Source of the DNA: Hemicordylus capensis
Taxonomy: Eukaryota; Chordata; Lepidosauria; Squamata; Cordylidae
Direction: 5' to 3'
NCBI RefSeq assembly: GCF_027244095.1
Contig: NC_069662.1
Coordinates: forward strand, 9,946,501 to 10,010,500
DNA: 64,000 bases
Shown one piece after another: positions 45,066 to 57,296 of the stretch. The notes under the pieces are model-generated. The model made no database searches and was not told the DNA's origin. It saw nothing but the letters and a program-made list of their open reading frames with translations. The first letter of the stretch is position 1; the number at the start of each line of letters is the position of its first letter. The translations under genes and the position numbers were made by a program.

Positions 45066-48000
45066 CTTAAAGACAAAATTAATAGTTTGATGGAAGGCAA
45101 TCCTTTTTCAAGGTAAATTATGAGCCACTGGAGAAATAGCACCATTTATATCATTCACAGATTTTTCAGGGATGCAGAGGAATCTGCCACATCCCAGGAT
45201 AGTATTTGTTTTATTACTGAGTGTGTGTATGTGGGAGAAAATGTATTACCCAAACCACTGAAGGTTTGACAGCCATAAAGAATTTTATTTATTTATTGCA
45301 TTTCTATACCGCCCAACACTTGTATCTCTAGGCAGGGTACAACCAAAATTTAAAACTTCACATCACTTAACAATTAAAGTCATTTAAAATATTAAAAATT
45401 CCATAAAAAATTAAACCCAGTATTTAAAAAAAAGAAAGAAAGAAAAAAGAGATTTTTTTTCCTTTTTAGGACCGTAGATCTAATTAAAAGCCAGGGTGAT
45501 TACATGCATCCTCAGCGCCTTTTTAAAAGTTGCCAGAAATGAGGAGGCTCTTACCTCAACAGGGAGTGCATTCCAAAGTCCAGGGGCTGCAATGGAGAAG
45601 GCCTGTTCCCAAGAAGCCACCAGGGGTGTTAGCGGCACCCGTAGATTAACCTCTCCAAATGATCTTAACAGGGGGTGGGGCTCATGGCAAAGAAGACAGA
45701 GAGACTCTTCTCACGATCAGTGAGAAGAGCCGTAAGGGGGTTTACGGGGAGAGCAGCCTTTGCCCGCTCTCCCTGCAGACGATCAAGCCTGCAGCCCTGG
45801 GCGGCCTGATCAGCCACCCACATGATTGCCGGCTCCATGACGGAGCCAGCAGGCGCTTCAGGGATTGGGGGACGCATGGCCCCTGGAAGTTCCAGGATGC
45901 CCCATGCAAGCACGCAGGGCATTCTGGAGGGACCCCCAAGCCGGGGAGGCTGCTTGCAGTCTCCCGGTCGGGGTATACTCATGTGTTGCTGTGCACCACT
46001 GCAACACATGAGCAAAAAGATGAGTTTAACGGAGTGTTCGCTGATTCAATCTCATCCTAGGTGAGGGGTATTTGGGGCAGTTAGCTGCCGGGAGCTGCAT
46101 AGCTCCCATTGCAGCACACAATCACCCCAAAACAGGCTAGGGTCCCTTAGCCCACTTTTTGGCGATCATGAGAATTGCATTGTTCTCTTAAATACCCAGG
46201 GCCTCAGCTGTTTAGGGCTTTCTAGGTAATAACCAGCACCTTGTATTTTGCCTGGAAACGTATTGGTAGTCAGTGTAGTTCTTTGAACAGAGGAGTAAAA
46301 TGGTCTCTCCTAGATCACCCAGAGACTAACCTGGCTGCCATATTCTCAACCAACTGCAGTTTCCAGACTACATACAAAGGCAGCGCCACATAGAATGCAT
46401 TACAGTAATCCAGCGTAGAGGTTACCACCATATGTACTACCGTTTTGAGGTTGTTCATCTCAAGAAATGGATGGATCTGGTGTATCAGACAAAGTAGATA
46501 AAAAGCACCTCTGGCCACCGCCTCAACCTGAGGTACCAGGGAGAGATTCGGATCCAGAAGCACATTGAGACTGCGTAAATGTTCCTCCTGGAGGAGTGTG
46601 ACCCCATCCAGAACAGGCAGTTCAAAATCATCTCCTGATTTCTGACCCAGCACAATAAGGACCTCTGTCCTATCTAGATTCAGTCTCAGTTTGTTATCCC
46701 TCATCCAGCCCATTACTGCCTCCAGGCAGGCATTTAGGGAGGTTATGCCTTCTCCCGATGATGATGCCTCCCACCCCCCCAGTCCGCTCAGATGTTCCAG
46801 AAGGATACTGTGGTCATAGAATGAGATTACAGTGTCACCATTAGGGGTGACTGGCAAAATAACCAGCACGTAGTAGACTCATTCTCATGATCAGATGAAC
46901 TTAGGTTGGAGAAAACTCCTACTCAAGTTTAGGAGCTGCATGGGGTCACATTTCCTGAGTGTATGAGTTACAAATACAAATATGACAAATATTTATATAC
47001 CGCTTTTCAACAAAAGTTCCCAAGGCGGTTTATATAGATATGATAGCTAGAAATAGATAGATTTATTATTATAATAATTATTATATATTATTATTATTAT
47101 TATTATTATTAATAATAATAATAATAAAAATATTCCCCCCAATACACTACTGCTCGAGGCGGCTCACAACAATAAAATAGATACAAGATACAACAACAAC
47201 AACATCAATAATAATAACCAAATTAAACAAACAAGTTAAAAGTCAGATTAAAAATCATACCACTTATCACAAAGATTAGAAATCACAATCATTATTAGGT
47301 TCAAATTTAAAGTCAATTTAAAAATCTAAAAACTAAAAATTATAAAAAGTGAAAGAACCTACCAGATTTAACAAGAAATGGAGAATAAAAAAACCTCCAT
47401 AAAAGTTGCAAAGCTCTTCAGGGAGGGTGTTCCAAAGCCGAGGCACCACAACCGAAAAGGCCCTGTCTCTAGTCCCCGCCAACCAGATCTCTGTTAGTGG
47501 TGGGGCCATGAGCAGGGCCTGAGATGATGAGCAGAGGGCTCTGGAAGATTCATAAATAGATCAACAGATTGATAGATAATGGCTCAGAATCTAAAAAAGA
47601 AACATAAGATAGACACCAGCAACAGCCCTGGATGGATGTTGTGCTGAAAATGGATAGGGCCTGTTGCTCTTCTGCTGCCCAATAAAGAGAATCACCATTT
47701 TAAAAAGGTGCCTCATTGCTCCGTTAGCAGGGGACAAGTTTGTTAAAAACACGGTAGGAGTCAGGGAGCTTGATCATTTGCTGTTGGGTAAGAAGATTTT
47801 TCCTTCTACCTTGTTGTGAAGCTTGGAACAGAATCTGGGGATGAAAACTGTATAGGGCATGCTCGTCCTACTCAGCAATCCAACAAACCTAAGGCATGTA
47901 CACAGTGTAATCATCTTCAACCCTATTATCTAACTGTAGAGTATAGAACATGCAGGGACTTCATTAACTTGCTTGTATTAATTGCAGGAAACTCTGAGTA

Positions 48001-48066
48001 TCAAAAGACACCAACCCAAAGTGTTCATCACATTTGGTAAATGAGATTTACATCCAGGTCTAATGG

Positions 48067-48152
<86 letters not shown>

Positions 48153-48355
48153 TCTTGTTTACCCAGTCAGACAAGTGTTATTGACTGGTTTGTTTTATCC
48201 AGACATCAAGTCCTTCCCAAGGACCTGGGATGGCTGAATTTTATTGTCAATGTTGTTGCTGTTATTATTATAGATATCGTCGCAGAATATAGGCTGTTCC
48301 CAGTAAAGATGCTTTTTGTAATTGGCTGATGGTGATTTCTGTGTTGTTGTTATTA

Positions 48356-48407
<52 letters not shown>

Positions 48408-48610
48408 TCTTGTTTACCCAGTCAGACAAGTGTTATTGACTGGTTTGTTTTATCCAGACATCAAGTCCTTCCCAAGGACCTGGGATGGCTGAATTTTATT
48501 GTCAATGTTGTTGCTGTTATTATTATAGATATCGTCGCAGAATATAGGCTGTTCCCAGTAAAGATGCTTTTTGTAATTGGCTGATGGTGATTTCTGTGTT
48601 GTTGTTATTA

Positions 48611-48659
<49 letters not shown>

Positions 48660-50397
48660 TTGCTTTACTTTCAATTTGCAAATGTATTCAACTGAGGAAG
48701 TTATATAGCTCAAAAGGTGGCACAGAAGAGGAGCGCTGGGACACCTAATTGCCAGGGGCTGCTTTTTGAGACACTTGGGATCTTTTTGAAGATTCTGGGG
48801 GCTCTTGGAGCAAACTCGGAGGGGTTTCCATGCTCCAAGCTACCATCAGCAATCGCAAGCCATGGAAAGCGTTTACAGAGGCTGCCGCTGTACGTTAGAA
48901 ATTTTCAATCTTAGACCTGTTATTTAACTTCACTTGTAACTTTCAGTTTTTCCTTTTCCTCATCAATCGGGACCTAATCAGAACATAGAGCTTAAAGTTT
49001 AAAGCCTTTTCTTTTTCTTTTTACTTTGGACTTTACCCCACTTTAATTTTTACTTTCTTTTAAAAAAGGAAAACAAACGTCCTGTCTTTGAAATGTTTTG
49101 TCTTCAAATATTCGAACATTAACGAAATAAAGACTATCAGAGTCTGTTAGAAGTTACCTGTGAGAGGCTCTTTACGTGGTTTATGATTTTACTGCCTGGC
49201 TAAATTGCATACTTGGTTGCAACTCTAGGAAAGAGAACATTCTACTAATTAACTCGCAATAAATTAAGCCTTGGTGGATGTAATCCCCCACTTTTGGTTT
49301 GTTTGTTGTACTTTGTTGTGTGTTTATACCCAGATTTTAAACTTTGAGATTAGACGAGTGGATTACAAATGGGCAAATCTACGGATTTTAAAAGGTCTTT
49401 GAAATGAAGGTCAAATCCTTAGTGCCTAGTCTCTGACTTTATCTCATTCCATGCTTTTTGTGTTTTATGTTGCATATAAATGTATCTTATGGTGCACATA
49501 ATTGAATGATATTTGGCATTATCTCTAGACAGCGCTTTCATATTTGAGGTTTTCTGCAAATACTGTATACAAAGTGGACAGATAAATTTCTGAGAATTCT
49601 TATCCAACAACATCAAAGCTTCTGTGAAACCTGGTGTTCTAAATTAGGGGAAAATAATTAAATTAGGGAATTTAATGTAGAATTCCTGTATAAATATTCT
49701 TTTTTTAATACTTTCTTAGTATGGTTGTTACTGATATTGGAACAGTAGCAATTTAACATAATTTAATGTAATTGTAGAGGTTATTGTTCCTTATATTGTT
49801 TCTGTAAATTCTCAATAAATTAGCTTTTACCATTGGTTGTCTCAGGGATTTCTCTCTCTTTAACGAGAAAATATTTGAACTGTTTGGGGTGTGTGTGTCT
49901 TGAATTTTTTAAAAAATAATTAGCCCCCTTTTACTCCCTTCAAAGGAGTTCCTTGAGGTGGTGGTGGTGGGGTCCATGGAGGCCCCCCCTCCCCCTGCTG
50001 GACTCCGTTATCACCACCAGTGGCCCATTTGGCTGTTTTTTGGCCCCGACGGGCCTTCGAAATTTGGCATGGTGGCCATTTTGGATGCCACTGCACCTGT
50101 GCAATTGGCCTCTGAGAGGTATGGGTCATGCCTGGTTCTTATATGCTGCAAATAGGAGAAAATAAATAATCCCAAATGTAGTGGTTATTAAAGCTATGGG
50201 AATATGCCTCTATGGCTAAGGTTACTCCTTACTCACGGAATACTTCAGATGAAAGATTTGTTTCAATTTGCGAACCATTCATAATTTACAATTTAGCACA
50301 AGGTCAACACTCTCATCCAAGATTTGGTTTCCCCCCAAAGAATAGATGGCCAGTTAAAGTGTTATCTCTGCTTTTTTACAATTCTTAGCAAGGGTGG

Positions 50398-50430
<33 letters not shown>

Positions 50431-53400
50431 GAGAGTTGAGAACAAAGGGCTGTTGAATTCCCGACTGATGTATGTAATTATTAGATGTTCAAGAGATGTT
50501 AACTCTAAAGTTCCCTTTATCTTTCTTCTTTTTTTATGTTCCTTTCCTATTTCTGTTATCTTGTTGGAAAAATAACAAGACATTAAAAAATTAATGAATA
50601 AATAAATAAAAGATAACATAGTGTTAACCATTATTTACATATTTTAAACAAGTTGTTTATGAAGATGCTTCTTACCATTTTGGTTTGAAATCTTCCCCTC
50701 AGAACATGGGACACAGTCGTAGCAACAAAATGGCTTCCCTTCTTTCTTTTGTTTTCTGTAACCTGGATGGCAGTGGTCATTACACAGGGCTAGGGGCATA
50801 ACCTATCAACAAATATAGATTTACATGAGAAAGATACTAGCTTCAATGCCTATCTGCCCTGCTAGGGATGTGCTAGTGGGCTGGCCCCAAATCAGGTCTT
50901 ACTCAAGCCAGTTGGGCCTGAAGGCTCACCCATCGAGCCAATGGGGGGATGGGGTTCAGGCAGGGCTTGAGAGCCATGTAAATGGGAATCTAGCAAGGAT
51001 TCCCTTGGCAAATAAAGGACTGGGATGGGGCGGCAAAGGGAAATTCCACCCCTTTAAAGAGAGCCATGAATTTGTCTTTAAAGCTGTAGAAACTGGTAGC
51101 CATAACCACATCCCATGGCAAGGAGTTCCATAGATTAATTATGTGCTGTATGAAAAAGTAATTCCTCTTGTCAGTCCTAAATTTCCCAACCTTGGGTTTC
51201 ATGGGGTGACCCCTGGTTCTAGTGTTGTGAGAAAGGGAGAAACATTTATCTCTGTCCACCCTCTCCACTCCATGCATTGTTTATATATCCTGATCATGTC
51301 TCCCCTTAGTCGCCTCTTTTCCAAAGTAAAGGGCCCCATCTACTGTAGCCTTGCCTCATAAGGAAGGTGCTTATGTGCTTATCTTCGTGGTTGCCCTCTT
51401 CTGCACCTTTTCCATTTCTACAATATCCTTCTTCAGATACGATGACCAAAACTGTATTCAGTACTCCAGATGTGGCTGCACCATAGATTTGTATAAGGGC
51501 ATAATAATATTAGCATTTTTATTTTCAATCCCCATAGAATGGAATTGGCCTTTTTCACAGCTGCCACACATTGAGTCGACACTTTCAATGTGCTGTCTAC
51601 CACAACCCCAAAATCTCTCTCCTGGTCAGTCACCGACAGCTCAGATCCCTTCAGTGTATATGTGAAGTTGGGTTTCCCCCCCTCCCCCCATATGCATCAC
51701 TTTACACTTGCTTACACTGAACTGCATTTTCCATTTTGTCGATGGCGCACTTTACCATTGCCCCCAGTTGGGAGATATCTTTTTGGAGCTCCTCACAATT
51801 GGTTTTGGATTTCACTACCCTAAATAGATTGGTGTCACCTGCTAATTTTGCCACTTTGCTGCTTACCCCATCTTTAGATCAATTATGAACAAATTAAAGA
51901 GAACTGGTTCCAGTACAATTCCCTGGGGGTCCCCACTTCCTACCTACCTCCATTGTGAAAACTGTCCATTTATTCCAATTCTCTGCTTCCTGTCCTTCAA
52001 CTAGTTACCAATCCACACATGAACCTGTCCCCTTAGTCCATGAATGCTAACTTTACTCAAGAGCCTTTGGTGGTGAACTTTGTCAAAAGGTTTTTTAAGT
52101 CCAAGTATACTATGTCAACCAGATCCCCTTTATCCACATTCCCACTGGCATTCTCAAAAGAACTCCAACAGGTTGGTGAGGCAGTACTTTTCCTGGCAGA
52201 AGCCATGCTGGTACTCCTTAGCAAGGCCTTTTCTTCTATAAGTTTAACAATTTTGTCCTTAAGTATGGCACTGAAGTTAAACTGACTGGCCTGTAATTTC
52301 TTGAATCCCCCCTGGATCCCTTTTTTAAAACCATAATTACATTAAGAATGCAATTACATTAAGAAGTTACTTTCCCTTCCTCCATTACAGAGCCTGATTA
52401 TAGGGACAAATTACACATTTTTCTAGGGGATCTGCAATTTCACATTTGAGTTCCCTCAGAATTCCTGGGTGGATGCCATCTGGCCCTTTAAATCTTTTAT
52501 AAAATGCCGCTCTATGGTATGATGGGTTCAGCAGCAGCCACTGAGGGGAGGGCAGCTAGGGCTGTGGAGGTGTGAGGAGAAAGTGTCCCCTGTTAACACT
52601 TACTGTAAAGCCACTGTGTGATGGGATGTGAGTGGAGCTGGCCACATTGGTTCAGGATGGGGGTGGCAAGAACTCCTTTCAGCTGTCCTCCTGTCTCCCA
52701 TGTGGAGGGTGGGCCAGTCTGCAGCTGGTTTGGGGGCATGCACACGAGCATGCAGAAAAGAATACAAGCATGCATACAACCATCCTTTCTCATGCAGAAA
52801 GGACTAAAACCAGCCCACACTCCACTCGGAAGGCAGGAGGGCAGCTAGGAGGAGTTTTCTCATTGCTGCCTCTCATCACTACCTCTGCTGTCCCCGCGAT
52901 CGAGCTCCTTCCAGCTGCCCTCCTGCCTTCCGAGTGCAGTACAGATTGGTCAGCAGCCTGTTTTGTGTCTTTCTGCATGCATGCACATGTGCAACTGGAA
53001 GAAGGGCAGCTGGAAGGGGTTTTCACCGCCCCCACCCCTCAGCCGCTGTGCATGCCGCTACTCCCATCTCCCATCCCACCATGCAGCGGCTTTAAGAGAT
53101 AAAAGGGGAGCTTTCCCCTCACCCTCCCACCACAGCCTTCACTGCCCTTCCCTCAGCAGCAGTCACTGCCGAATCCCTCTCTGCAGCGGCTTTTGAAAGA
53201 GATTAAAGGGCAAAATTTCCCCTTCCCTCCACGATAGCCCTTTACTTGTAAAGGGAAATCCATGCAAGATTCTCCTTTACAGGTATGGCCATTTAGCTAT
53301 CAAACAGGCTTGATGGCTGGACCAGGCCAGGTCTCATTTGAGCCCAAACGGAGCCACCATGGGGCAGTTTGAATCCAGTTCGGATTCTAACCAAACTGTG

Positions 53401-55713
53401 CTGGCCAGTTCCATGCATATCCCTATGCTCTGCCATTTGGGGTCCTTCTATATCTATGTCAACCTAGCCTGCTTTCAAATACAACCTGCCCCTATCCACT
53501 ACTGTCATTTTTCTCACCCAAATGAAAGCATATAGGACAAATAGTGGGTCTGACAGCACCTAAGTGACAACTGCCCCTTGCATCCTGAAGACTTGGATTG
53601 AATGACCAAGAAGAGTGTGTGGTGACTAAGTTGTAAGGGTAAAGTGTGCCGTCATGTTGATTTCGACTCCTGGTGCCCACAGGGCCCTGTGGTTTTCTTT
53701 TGGTAGAATAAAAGAGGGATTCACCATTGCCTCCTCCCATGAAGTCTGAGATGATGCCTTTCAGCATCTTCCTATATCGCTGCTGCCTGATATAGTACCA
53801 GTGGGGATTCGAACCGGCAACCTTCTGCTTGTTAGACAAGCATTTCCCCAATGTGTTGTAAGCAACTAATAAAGTAAGTTGTAAATGGTGATAAGTTGTA
53901 AGCTGTATCTGAGACTGTACCAAGCATGGAAGTTAAGAGAGTGTATTGAATTAAAATGTCTATACCTTTTGGCCCATTAGGTAATTTGTAAATATCCTAT
54001 TTCTTCCCTTAAACCTCAGTTGAAATGGGGGCTAATTATACCCCAGTTTTGAAGTGAAATAATAATATATTTCTTCACTCCAGGTACTTGTTACTGTAAG
54101 ACTGGATTGATAAAATGCATTTGTGGTGTCCTTGTAATACTACTCACCCCCTAACCAATTCCAAACATGCTTGAAATGAGTGAGCACTAATTATATTTGG
54201 AATCTAGGAAATATGTTGTGTGTTCAGCCTCAATGACCACTAGGTTCGACACTGAACAGGTGCAGTTTGACCATTCAGGATCGAACCAAACCATCCCCTG
54301 TTTGGTCGGACTGCCGATCAAACACCCCCCGACTTTTGCAGGGGGGGGGGTGTCCGCAAACTTTTTAAAAAAAATTTTAAAAAAACTTTTCTGAACTTCC
54401 CCTCTTTGGGGGAGTTGTTGGAGGCAGCAGCCGGGGGGTGGGGGGTCCGCGGAGGTTCCCCCTCCCCTCGCTGATCTCCTTTCATGCCCATACCGGCTGT
54501 CCACAGAGGCCATCTGCAGAGGCCTCCAAAATTGTGCAGGTGTGCCCCCCCTCTGCAGACCTGCCCCCCGCCACCTCCAACAACTGCCCATGAGTAGGTA
54601 AGTAAAAAAAAAAAAAGATTTTTTTTTAAAAAATGTAAAAAAAAATGTTCACAGACATTTTTTTTAAAAAATGTCCGTGAATCCCCGTACCGAACCAAAC
54701 TGGGGGTGGGGTTGACGGGGTGCCGGACTGAACTGGACCAGCCAGTTCTGTGCACACCCGTAATGACCACCCTCCCACCCCCATAAGACATGCAAAGAGC
54801 AGGTTCTGGTCTAGGCACCTGAGGAAATAAAGTGTGATTATGGTTTTATAAAAGCATTTTGTAAATGCTATAAGGTGGATAGTACTTTCATTTCCCCGTG
54901 CCATGCAATAGGAGTTGTTGATATCCCAATATACTTATTAGTAAAATGGGCATTTTCAGATGATATTATGTGTGTGTGGGTGTGGGTGTGAATCACCACA
55001 GATCAAACATTAAGGTTGATCCAGAACCGAAAGATGGATTTACAGAATGCTGAATACAAAGTTTTGTTAAATTTGTCTTTTTCAAATGGAGTATGTTCCA
55101 TCCTGATTTTTCCTTTGCAAGACTTTCTCTCCAGCCACCCTCACATTTGATCATGAGAATGGCTCCATAGCAAAGTTTGTTCAAACTACCTTGGAGTGTT
55201 AACATAAAGGGGGATTTATAATGAATGAAAGAATGAGGACTAAAAATAATAGAATGAGATAAATATGGGATTCCATGAAACACAGAGGAACCAAATCACA
55301 GAAACCAGAACTCTGGTCACTAATGGAGGTCTTGGGAGCATGAATGGAAGCCTTCCATTTGCCCTTCCATAAGACACAGCCCTGAACAGAAAAATCCGTT
55401 CTGCTGATCAGGATTCACTGCGCAGGGATGATGAAAGTGACCCATTTAGCTTTTTACCCTAGAAACACCAGTCAGGCCCTACCTGGTTAAAACTGCTGTG
55501 CCAGGTAATGATGTTTTCACTGATGGAGAAATCTCTGTCTGGTGCTGCTGACTGGGGATCCATTCTTCCTACTTTCACTCTTTGGAAGGATTTGTTAGGA
55601 AATGTAACCCAGTTAATAATATCAAATCCAGCTGCCAATTCATGCTTCTCATCAAAAGACACCTTGTCTCCAGCACTGTTGTTAAACGAGATGCTCCTTA
55701 GGAAATGGTGAAG
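44170..55713 (-). CDS. VMN2R: vomeronasal type-2 receptor, 3' part (gene C, exons 4-6)
   Basis: Exons on the minus strand: 55713-55483 (231 bases), 50802-50676 (127) and 45065-44170 (896), all with GT-AG junctions, matching phases and open frames. Together they encode the end of the flytrap domain, the nine-cysteine domain and the complete seven-helix domain ending [11 protein letters not shown]. Exons 1 to 3 were not found between 55714 and 64000. In genes A and B exon 3 lies 0.7 and 2.4 kb away, so either a large element has expanded intron 3 (a hAT element starts at 56400) or the gene is 5' incomplete. Introns 4 and 5 (4680 and 5610 bases) are far longer than in A and B because of L2, satellite and hAT insertions. 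Nothing in the visible part is damaged. Confidence 0.9.
45285..46870 (-). mobile_element. L2-clade LINE, 3' half, with a MITE inside
   Basis: A minus-strand frame (46869-46315, 184 residues) matches the C-terminal part of L2-type reverse transcriptase: [36 protein letters not shown] and [15 protein letters not shown]. An ELHWLP-like segment follows near 46270. Downstream is the 3' non-coding region (45285-45710) to a TTATTTATTTATT end. The open part is unusually long for a fossil LINE, but the element lacks its 5' half and is split. Confidence 0.75.
45711..46186 (+). mobile_element. hAT-like MITE inserted in the L2
   Basis: Starts 'gactcttctcacgatcagtg' and ends with the inverted 'gcgatcatgagaattgc'. 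L2 sequence resumes at 'ttctcttaaatacccagggc'. Same family and orientation as 9290-9575. Confidence 0.65.
46970..47740. repeat. interspersed repeat split by an L2-like 3' segment
   Basis: Outer repeat: 'tataccgcttttcaacaaaa' (46995) and, after a gap, 'aaagaaacataagatagaca' with 'gatgttgtgctgaaaatgga' (47597-47650), the two halves of the 6090 repeat. The inner part, about 47045-47575, has (ATT)n, 'tgttccaaagccgaggcacc' and 'gaaaaggccctgtctctagt', as in L2 3' ends. Confidence 0.5.
47741..48062. other. no gene recognised
   Basis: Intron 5 of gene C; nothing identifiable. Confidence 0.4.
48063..48660. repeat. (GTT)n(ATT)n arrays with a duplicated 255-base unit
   Basis: GTT and ATT tracts are followed by two apparently identical copies of a unit starting 'tttcttgtttacccagtcag' at 48151 and 48406, each ending in a new ATT tract. 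The unit includes 'gaatataggctgttcccagt', probably the 3' end of some retroelement. Confidence 0.8.
48661..49924. other. no gene recognised; possible LINE 5' region
   Basis: Contains polyA-type AATAAA hexamers and an ATGGGCAAATCTACG start-like site near 49369 that closes after about a dozen codons. An L1-type leader is possible but not demonstrable. Confidence 0.3.
49925..50140. repeat. hAT-interior-like repeat
   Basis: 'aaaggagttccttgaggtgg', 'ggtccatggaggccccccct' and 'ggccattttggatgccactg' resemble the middle of the hAT copy at 54241-54762. No termini seen. Confidence 0.4.
50399..50427 (+). repeat. (GT)n microsatellite
   Basis: About fourteen GT units in intron 5 of gene C. Confidence 0.95.
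50676..50802 (-). CDS. gene C exon 5 (cysteine-rich domain)
   Basis: Acceptor TTGATAG|GTTATG; donor AAATG|GTAAGA. 127 bases: [36 protein letters not shown]. Confidence 0.93.
50863..53425. mobile_element. non-autonomous hAT element interrupted by CR1
   Basis: Ends TAGGGATGTGCTAG and GCATATCCCTA with target duplications TGCCCTGC (50855-50862) and TGCTCTGC (53426-53433), 7 of 8 matching. Subterminal 'gtgggctggcccc' is mirrored by 'gtgctggccagttcc'. About 1.45 kb in the middle is a CR1 insertion; the original element was about 1.1 kb. It begins about 60 bases beyond the exon 5 acceptor of gene C, in intron 4. Confidence 0.75.
51062..52510 (-). mobile_element. CR1/L3-type LINE inserted in the hAT element
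   Basis: Minus-strand reverse-transcriptase fragments: [34 protein letters not shown], and a 3' end with 'tggaactccttgccatggga'. The upstream part contains complements of 'ttgacaaagttcaccaccaa' and 'gccatctggccctttaaat'. Broken by several stops and shifts; 3' part only. Confidence 0.8.
53640..53860 (-). mobile_element. tRNA-derived SINE, second copy of the 5146 family
   Basis: 'actcctggtgcccacagggc', 'gagatgatgcctttcagcat', 'cctatatcgctgctgcctga', then 'ggggattcgaaccggcaacc' (B box on the minus strand). Intron 4 of gene C. Confidence 0.7.
54241..54762. mobile_element. non-autonomous hAT element with perfect target duplication
   Basis: Bounded by ATGACCAC at 54233-54240 and again at 54763-54770. 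Left end TAGGTTCGAC, right end GTGCACACCCGTA; the left end seems to have lost the GGATGTGC segment. 522 bases, with a GC-rich core and oligo-A/T runs; non-coding. Confidence 0.8.
54771..55482. other. intron 4 of gene C, nothing recognised
   Basis: AT-rich, a short (TG)n near 54970, no repeat named. Confidence 0.4.
55483..55713 (-). CDS. gene C exon 4 (end of ligand domain)
   Basis: Acceptor ATTCTAG|CTTCACC; donor AACCAG|GTAGGG. 77 codons: [61 protein letters not shown]. Confidence 0.93.
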
Positions 55714-55812
55714 CTAGAATGAAAGTAAACACAGTAGGTTATGCAAAAGACACATCTATATGTAACGATGTTTTCAGACAGGTGCTGGTCAGCTGTCTGT
55801 AGGAGATAAATT

Positions 55813-56391
55813 GTGAAGCACTATTTACTGAGAATGGTTCTGACTAGAGCAACAAATCAAACTCTGGGCATGCTGCCAGCTGTTGACAGTATAGAGCTCC
55901 CAAGAAAACAGAGAAATAAAATAAACAAGCTTGTATTACTGATCCTCCCCCCCCACCCCAAAAAATCTCCTGGCTTTGTCTTGGGGGATACAGAAGTGAC
56001 TGAGAATATTCCAGTTATTAATAGATCACTCGGCCCTCATTGTTTGTTCCTTCCGGATATTCAGGAGACCCAGGGCATTCATTTAAATCTGGCTCAAGAG
56101 ATTGCCTGTGCTGACCCAGAAAAATCTTCCACACTGTCTGTCCCTGCATTGCCTGGACTTCAGCCTGATTGGTTTTTTTCTTCTCTATTAGGGAGTAATG
56201 CCAATAATGCTAAAAGTCAAGCTTCCACTCCTTTTATACCTGGATGCCCTATGTCTGACCTTCAAGATCAATGGTTCCCTTCAATTGATCAATGGTTCCC
56301 TTCAATTGTGGAAATAGTAATTCAACAACAAGAACAGATTAGCAAGCTTGCTACAAGTTGGTCAACAGAAATTCCTCTTACGAGAGTTTCT
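55813..56391 (+). other. open frame of unknown origin (about 193 codons)
   Basis: Plus-strand frame from ATG at 55813 with no stop until it runs into the hAT left end at 56400. Contains PEKSSTLSVPALPGLQPDW and a Gln-rich VEIVIQQQEQISKL segment; a 21-base stretch 'caatggttcccttcaattga' is tandemly repeated near 56270. I do not recognise a family. A retroelement leader or ORF1 part is possible. Opposite strand to gene C. Confidence 0.3.
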
Positions 56392-57296
56392 TTTGGAGGT
56401 AGGGATGTGCGGTTCGGTTCGGATTCAGAGGTTCGATCCCGGACTGAATCGGGCCCTTTTGGGACCGATCCGGACCGAATCTGAGCCGGTTTGGATCCGA
56501 ACCGGTTCGGGAAATCCGGACCGATTCGGACCTCCTATAGGCTTCCATTGACTGTCCTGAGTGTCTATTTTGAGTTTAGAGTGTGTGCTCCATTTTGTGG
56601 CTCCTTGCTGAAACTTTTGCTCCTGGCATCCATTTTGTGAGGCTATTTTCAGGCATTGTATTGGCTGCGCTACTGATCCTTTGATTGGCCAGAATGGTTG
56701 TTGTCCCCTCCCTGGTTGTTGTCCCCCCCCACCCCGAGACTTTCTGGCTGCCTTTGGTCCAAGGTTTTGTTTTTTGTTTTTACTTTGCATTTGCATATTG
56801 ATTGTTTTGATTGTTCATTGATTGTTCCCCTCTGTGTGTGGCCCTGCTCCTAGTTTCCCTCCTCCCTCCCCTCCAGAAACCCACTCCCCCCACTGCCACC
56901 TCCACTCCTGCCCTGCCCCTCCCACCCAGACTGTTCCCCAATATCCTCCCTGGTGCTGCTGCTGCCTGTTGAGTCTTGCATTCCTTTGGATTTTGTTGTG
57001 GAATTAGCTTCTTTTTGGTTCTTGTCTTGCTGTGTGTGTGTGTGTGCATGTGTTCCTCTGTGTGCTGCTTCCCCCCCCGCACCCGAGACTTCTTTCTTCC
57101 CCATTTTTTGATTCTTTTAATTGGTCCTCTTTGTTCAATTTTTTGCATTGGTTTGGGTTGCTGTTGATTTGATTTGAGATAGTCCCCTCTGTGCGGTCCC
57201 CCTGTTCCTAACTTGCCCCTCCCATCCAGGAACCCATCCCCCCCTCACTCTCCTTCTCCTGCCCTGCCCGCCCCGACCCTGATTCTGCCCCCTTGA

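Noticed and set aside
48063-48329. Frame encoding poly-Val/poly-Ile
   Set aside because: Translation of the (GTT)n(ATT)n microsatellite, not a gene.
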